Position numbers and translations under genes: made by a program | Source of the DNA: Actinoplanes sp. SE50/110 | GTDB lineage: Bacteria; Actinomycetota; Actinomycetes; Mycobacteriales; Micromonosporaceae | Assembly (NCBI RefSeq): GCF_900119315.1 | Contig: NZ_LT827010.1 | Coordinates: 3,567,001-3,631,000, forward strand | DNA: 64,000 nucleotides | Reading direction: 5' to 3' | Notes under the pieces: generated by a model | The model's input: only the letters and a program-made list of their open reading frames with translations | Database searches by the model: none | What the model was told of the DNA's origin: nothing | Part shown: positions 60,713 to 64,000 of the stretch, piece by piece | Layout: each line of letters opens with the position of its first letter | Position numbering within the stretch: position 1 is the stretch's first letter

Positions 60713-63459
60713 CGGCTCTGCCCACCGCCCTTCGGACGTTTCCCGCCGGATGGCTGCAATTCGTCGAGGAACGAGCGGATCCGCTCCAGCGACGGATGAC
60801 CCGTCTCCTCGGCCAGTCTGATGGATTCCCGTAGGTGAGCGGCTGCATCGTCGATCTGTTCCGTTTGCGACAACAGAACGGCCAGGTTGAATCGCGACGT
60901 CGCCTCGGCATCCCGGTCGCCGAGTTCCTGTCGGATGGCCAGCGCTCGTTGATGGCAGGCGAGGGCTTGTTGCCGGTCGTCGAGGGCGTAGTAGAGGTTG
61001 CCGAGGTTGCTGAGGGTGCCGGCTTCGCCGGCGCGGTCCCCGATCTCCTGACAGAGGCTCAGGGCCTGCCGGTAGTAGGTGAGGGCCTGGCCGCGGTCGC
61101 CCAGGTCGTCATAAAGGGAGCCCAGGTTGTGAAGCGTGGTGGCTTCGCCGGCACGGTCGCCGATCTCCCGCTGGATGGGGAGGGCTTGTTGGTGATGGGC
61201 GAGGGCCTGTTGCCGGTCACCGAGGGCGAGAAGAACGTTGCCGATGTTGCTGCGGGTGGTGGCCTCGCCCCCACGGTCGCCGACCTCGAGGCGGATGACC
61301 AGGGCTTGCTGGAAGCGGTCGAGCGCCTGTCGTCGGTCGCCGAGGGTGTAGAGGACAGAGCCGATGTTGTTCAGCGCGGCCGCCTCGCCGGCGCGGTTGC
61401 CGACCTCGCGCTGGATGGACAGTGCCCGTTCACTGTAGGCGAGGGCTTGTGCCGCATCACCCAGATTGTTGTACAGGAAGGCGATGTTGTTCAGGGCGGC
61501 CGCCTCGTCGCCGCGGGCGCCGGCATCCCGGTACAGGTGAAGGGCCAGCTCATAGCTCGCCAGGGCGTCTCGGTACCGGCCCATGCCGGATTCGGCCCGG
61601 CCCAGGTCGTAGAGCGCGTTCGCGTCGGGCCCCAACGTCAGGGTGGCCCGGGAGAGGGCCGCGACGTCCGCGAGCCGGGAAACACGCAACCATACCGTCG
61701 CCAATCGATGGCCGACGTCGCGGGCGATCGTTGCCTTGCGGCCGGCGAGGGCCAACCGGTGCACCTCCGCCCATTGGCTGGCCGTGGCGACGACGGGGCC
61801 GCTGCCGAACAATTCCAGGGGAGCGGCCCATTGTGTGCCCGCTGTCGCGTCGGGTGCGGGTTTGAGGAGAAGCGCGGGCGGGTTCGTCAGAGCCGGCGCC
61901 GGCGCGGCGGTCTCTTCGAGCATGAGCTGGAGCCGTGTGGCGTTGTCCGCGTACACGCCACCGAAGCCGCCGAGCACGGTGACCGCGACGGTCGCTGCCA
62001 GCCGGCTGTCCGGGTGGTCGCGGAGATAGCCGCTTGGGTTCTCGGCGAGTGAGAACAGGTCCACGGTGCCGAGCCGGCCGGCGACCGATGCGGAGCGACG
62101 GCCGAGTAGACGCAGGACACGGAAGGTCTCGTCGCGCCGGCGGGTGCGCAAGAGCTCATGCCGGACGCCCGGGAGGAAGTCGTAAACCACGGCGTCGGGA
62201 TCCTCTTCGGGCCTGGGCGGTGAGATCCGCTCGACGAGGCCGGAGAAGAGGACCTCGGCCAGATGGCCGGTATCGGAGGCCGGCAGCAAGTCTTCCTGAA
62301 TGGCCCGGGCGACGGGCAGTGTGATCGGCGCCGATGCCAGGTACCCCGCGAGCGCGAAGGCGGTCGGCGAAGAGTCGCTGTGGAAGAGCGCCACGAGTTC
62401 GACCGGATCGTCGGCCATCGCGGGGCCGGCGGGATCGGCCAGCGGCAGGAAGCCGACCGGTATCGCGGGCAGCTCGAGTGTGGGCGGCCGGGACGAGACT
62501 ACCGTCGATGCCCACCGATGTATCGACGAGTCGTCGACGGCGGCTACCGGTATCCAGTTCGAGGTCTCGTATTCCGCCGGATATGGCGACGTGGACTGCC
62601 AGATGCCGGGACGTACCTGCCGGGGGCGCAGAGGTAGCGGCGGGAGCGCCGTGCGGTGCCAGAGCGCCGGCGGAAGAACCTGAAGGGTCAGGACCGGATT
62701 GTGCGCCGACCACCGTGCCAGCATCGCAGCCGCCTCGATGGTGTGCCAGCGATCATCGACCCCGTCGGTGACCAGGGCGATCAATCGACGCCCGGTGCGG
62801 TCCAGCAGTTCACTGGGCTGGTGACGTTGCCCGCCGGTGGTGAGCAGGGCCAGGTCTCCCACGTCGTCGGTGACCAGGCGTAGCACCCGCACGTCGCGGA
62901 ACACGCCGGAGCGGCGAACCGCGGTCCGGAGCCCGGCCACCTTCTCCTGCCAGATGCCCATGGTCGGCGAGGCGTCGATGACCAGAGCGAGGTCCAGCCA
63001 CCGTTCGGTGTGCGGTCGGGTGATCACGACCGGGCGACCGAGGTCTGCAGAGACGCGCAGAGTCCGTTCCTCGTCCAGGGCGATGCGGTCCCGGCGGGGG
63101 ACCCGCCGGCGCAGCGGACGTAGTGCTCGGCTGGTCACTGGCGTCGCGTCACCGTGTTGCCCGGCTCTTCCCGCTCGATGAGCATGTTCCGCGGTGGCCC
63201 GACCGCCGGCAGCCGAGCCGGACCCCAGCCTGGCCGCGGTGACCGGTTGATGCAGGGCGTCCGCGGCGGCCACGCCGGAGAGCGCCTCGACGGGCGAGCC
63301 GGGGCCCTTCGGGCGGGCGTCCGTCGCCGTGTGTGCGCTTGCGTCGGCCGTCTCACCCACCGGGCCGGCGATGCCGGTCTCGTCGGCACGTACCAGCCGT
63401 GCCATCCAGAGGACGTCCAGCAGATGGTGGACGTCGAGCTCGTCATGGACAGACATCAC
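60709..63459 (-). CDS. SAV_2336-type protein: vWA-like domain plus seven TPRs
   Basis: A 916-residue protein. The N-terminus (VHHLLDVLWMARLVRADE without the first V at ~10) and Ala/Gly-rich linker lead to a vWA-like domain: LDLALVIDASPTMGIWQEKV with D162-x-S164-x-T166 at the MIDAS position, and RRLIALVTDGVDDRW with TDG at ~231. A helical middle follows (VVYDFLPGVRHELLRTRRRD). The C-terminal ~280 residues are seven 40-residue TPRs (pattern GEAxxLNNLGxLYxxLGDRxQAL). This is the 'SAV_2336 N-terminal-domain-related' type found beside MoxR ATPases in actinobacteria. It overlaps genes on both sides by four bases. Probably the scaffold linking the ATPase and the CHAT effector. Confidence 0.87.
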   Translation of the reverse strand: MMSVHDELDVHHLLDVLWMARLVRADETGIAGPVGETADASAHTATDARPKGPGSPVEALSGVAAADALHQPVTAARLGSGSAAGGRATAEHAHRAGRAGQHGDATPVTSRALRPLRRRVPRRDRIALDEERTLRVSADLGRPVVITRPHTERWLDLALVIDASPTMGIWQEKVAGLRTAVRRSGVFRDVRVLRLVTDDVGDLALLTTGGQRHQPSELLDRTGRRLIALVTDGVDDRWHTIEAAAMLARWSAHNPVLTLQVLPPALWHRTALPPLPLRPRQVRPGIWQSTSPYPAEYETSNWIPVAAVDDSSIHRWASTVVSSRPPTLELPAIPVGFLPLADPAGPAMADDPVELVALFHSDSSPTAFALAGYLASAPITLPVARAIQEDLLPASDTGHLAEVLFSGLVERISPPRPEEDPDAVVYDFLPGVRHELLRTRRRDETFRVLRLLGRRSASVAGRLGTVDLFSLAENPSGYLRDHPDSRLAATVAVTVLGGFGGVYADNATRLQLMLEETAAPAPALTNPPALLLKPAPDATAGTQWAAPLELFGSGPVVATASQWAEVHRLALAGRKATIARDVGHRLATVWLRVSRLADVAALSRATLTLGPDANALYDLGRAESGMGRYRDALASYELALHLYRDAGARGDEAAALNNIAFLYNNLGDAAQALAYSERALSIQREVGNRAGEAAALNNIGSVLYTLGDRRQALDRFQQALVIRLEVGDRGGEATTRSNIGNVLLALGDRQQALAHHQQALPIQREIGDRAGEATTLHNLGSLYDDLGDRGQALTYYRQALSLCQEIGDRAGEAGTLSNLGNLYYALDDRQQALACHQRALAIRQELGDRDAEATSRFNLAVLLSQTEQIDDAAAHLRESIRLAEETGHPSLERIRSFLDELQPSGGKRPKGGGQSR
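60799..61638 (-). repeat. Seven 120-bp TPR-coding repeats
   Basis: The seven TPRs of the SAV_2336-type protein are also repetitive as DNA, with a period of 120 bp. The central copies share long identical stretches (for example the codons for GDRxQALA), which suggests recent duplication and possible copy-number variation. Confidence 0.75.
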
Positions 63460-64000
63460 GGCTGGTCGTCGAGTCGGCCGAGCAGATTCCGGGTGAGGGC
63501 GGACCAGTCGTCGTCGGTCTTGCTGACGCCGGTGCGCAGGCTCAACAGGTTAAGCAGTTGATCGGTGGCGTACGTTCCGTCCTGCTTCTCCAGGATCTCG
63601 GCGAAGTCGGTGACCAGTTCCCGCACCAGCGGGTCGGCGAGCACCTCACGGCCGAGGTGCGCCTGCACGATGCGCCGCAGCTTGTCGGGCGACGGCGGCG
63701 CGATCCGCAGGGGAATGCACCGGCGTAGGAAGGCCGGCGGGAATTCGCGTTCCCCGTTACTGGTGATCACGACGATGGGGAACTGTGCGCACTCCACCGC
63801 ACCGCGTTCGATCTCCACCGGCAAGCCGTCGTCGTCCTGGACCGTGACGGTCCGGTTCGGGAGGCGCTGCAGTTCGGGGACGGTGAAGCGGCCCTCCTCG
63901 AACACCGTCAGCAGATCGTTGGCCAGATCGATGTCACCCTTGTCGAACTCGTCGATCAGCAGGACCCGCGGCCGGTCGGCGGGGAGCAGGGCGGTTCCCA
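63456..64000 (-). CDS. MoxR-type AAA+ ATPase (partial, 5' part beyond window)
   Basis: Only the C-terminal ~180 residues are present; the gene continues past 64000. Visible are Walker B in RVLLIDEFDKGDIDLANDLL, then TVFEEGRFTVPELQRLP, sensor 1 in FPIVVITSNGEREFPPAF with the arginine finger in LRRCIPLRI, and the helical lid to SKTDDDWSALTRNLLGRL. The IDEFDK and TSNGEREFPPAFLRR motifs are those of the MoxR branch. Its stop overlaps the start of the SAV_2336-type gene (ATGA). MoxR ATPases remodel vWA-domain partners, which fits the next gene. Confidence 0.92.
   Translation of the reverse strand, partial: GTALLPADRPRVLLIDEFDKGDIDLANDLLTVFEEGRFTVPELQRLPNRTVTVQDDDGLPVEIERGAVECAQFPIVVITSNGEREFPPAFLRRCIPLRIAPPSPDKLRRIVQAHLGREVLADPLVRELVTDFAEILEKQDGTYATDQLLNLLSLRTGVSKTDDDWSALTRNLLGRLDDQP

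Noticed and set aside
60799..61638. CRISPR-like or non-coding direct repeats
   Set aside because: The 120-bp period is exactly 40 codons of in-frame TPRs inside a conserved gene.

Overview
The window is high-GC DNA with strongly G/C-biased third codon positions, GTG starts and many ATGA or TGATG stop/start overlaps, so it is actinobacterial. The gene set (a LysX-type MprF/LysRS fusion, membrane-anchored GGDEF proteins, a SAV_2336-type vWA/TPR protein, DUF6545 and PF04672 families) fits Micromonosporaceae, probably Actinoplanes or a close relative. The genus is an inference. It looks like ordinary chromosome: no rRNA or tRNA gene, insertion sequence, prophage or CRISPR array was recognised, but several genes are visibly decayed.

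Layout. 0.2-9.2 kb: a membrane diguanylate cyclase, a divergent AraC regulator/PhnB-like pair, a Ca2+/H+ antiporter, a PRC-barrel protein, a flavin monooxygenase, a six-copy 14-bp tandem repeat and lysX. 9.3-17.5 kb: a PAP2 lipid phosphatase, an anti-sigma-type ATPase, a deleted polysaccharide deacetylase, a divergent response regulator/histidine kinase pair, then a same-strand set XRE regulator, HEXXH (ImmA/IrrE-like) protein, DUF6545 membrane protein and aldo/keto reductase. 17.7-24.5 kb: a PPOX protein, a BlaI-type regulator, and an ABC exporter operon divergent from a PadR regulator with a palindromic operator between them, then a frameshifted membrane protein with a NACHT-protein-like tail, and uppP. 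24.5-36.5 kb: an EAL protein, a GNAT remnant, HAD, a Tat-exported PAF-AH-like hydrolase, pyridoxal kinase, DedA, an MprF-like integral membrane protein, an amidohydrolase, a PF04672 methyltransferase, an M28 peptidase and a histidine-rich secreted protein. 36.8-50.4 kb: a secreted CocE/NonD hydrolase, a beta-propeller protein, a GGDEF-EAL protein, STAS, Nudix, a receptor Ser/Thr kinase, two tandem esterase-fold membrane proteins (one lacking its catalytic motifs) and, divergently, a DUF2156 aminoacyl-phospholipid synthase-like protein. 50.4-58.4 kb: a DUF2690-like protein, a lower-GC orphan gene, small secreted proteins, a GDSL lipase with a ricin-type domain, an eroded secreted-protein locus beside a LacI-type palindrome, a TPR protein, an ABM-domain protein and an acyltransferase.

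58.5-64 kb (minus strand, continuing past the window end): a tightly overlapping set of a MoxR-type AAA+ ATPase, a vWA-like SAV_2336-type protein with seven TPRs, and a CHAT caspase-like protease fused to a STAND/NB-ARC ATPase. This looks like a variant of the actinobacterial MoxR/vWA conflict systems and is the strongest candidate for an under-described immune or programmed-death system here.

A second theme is envelope-lipid remodelling: LysX, a free-standing DUF2156 protein, an MprF-like membrane protein, PAP2, UppP and DedA. Two of these promoters carry 11-bp-phased direct repeats of the kind OmpR/PhoB-family regulators bind, suggesting shared control.
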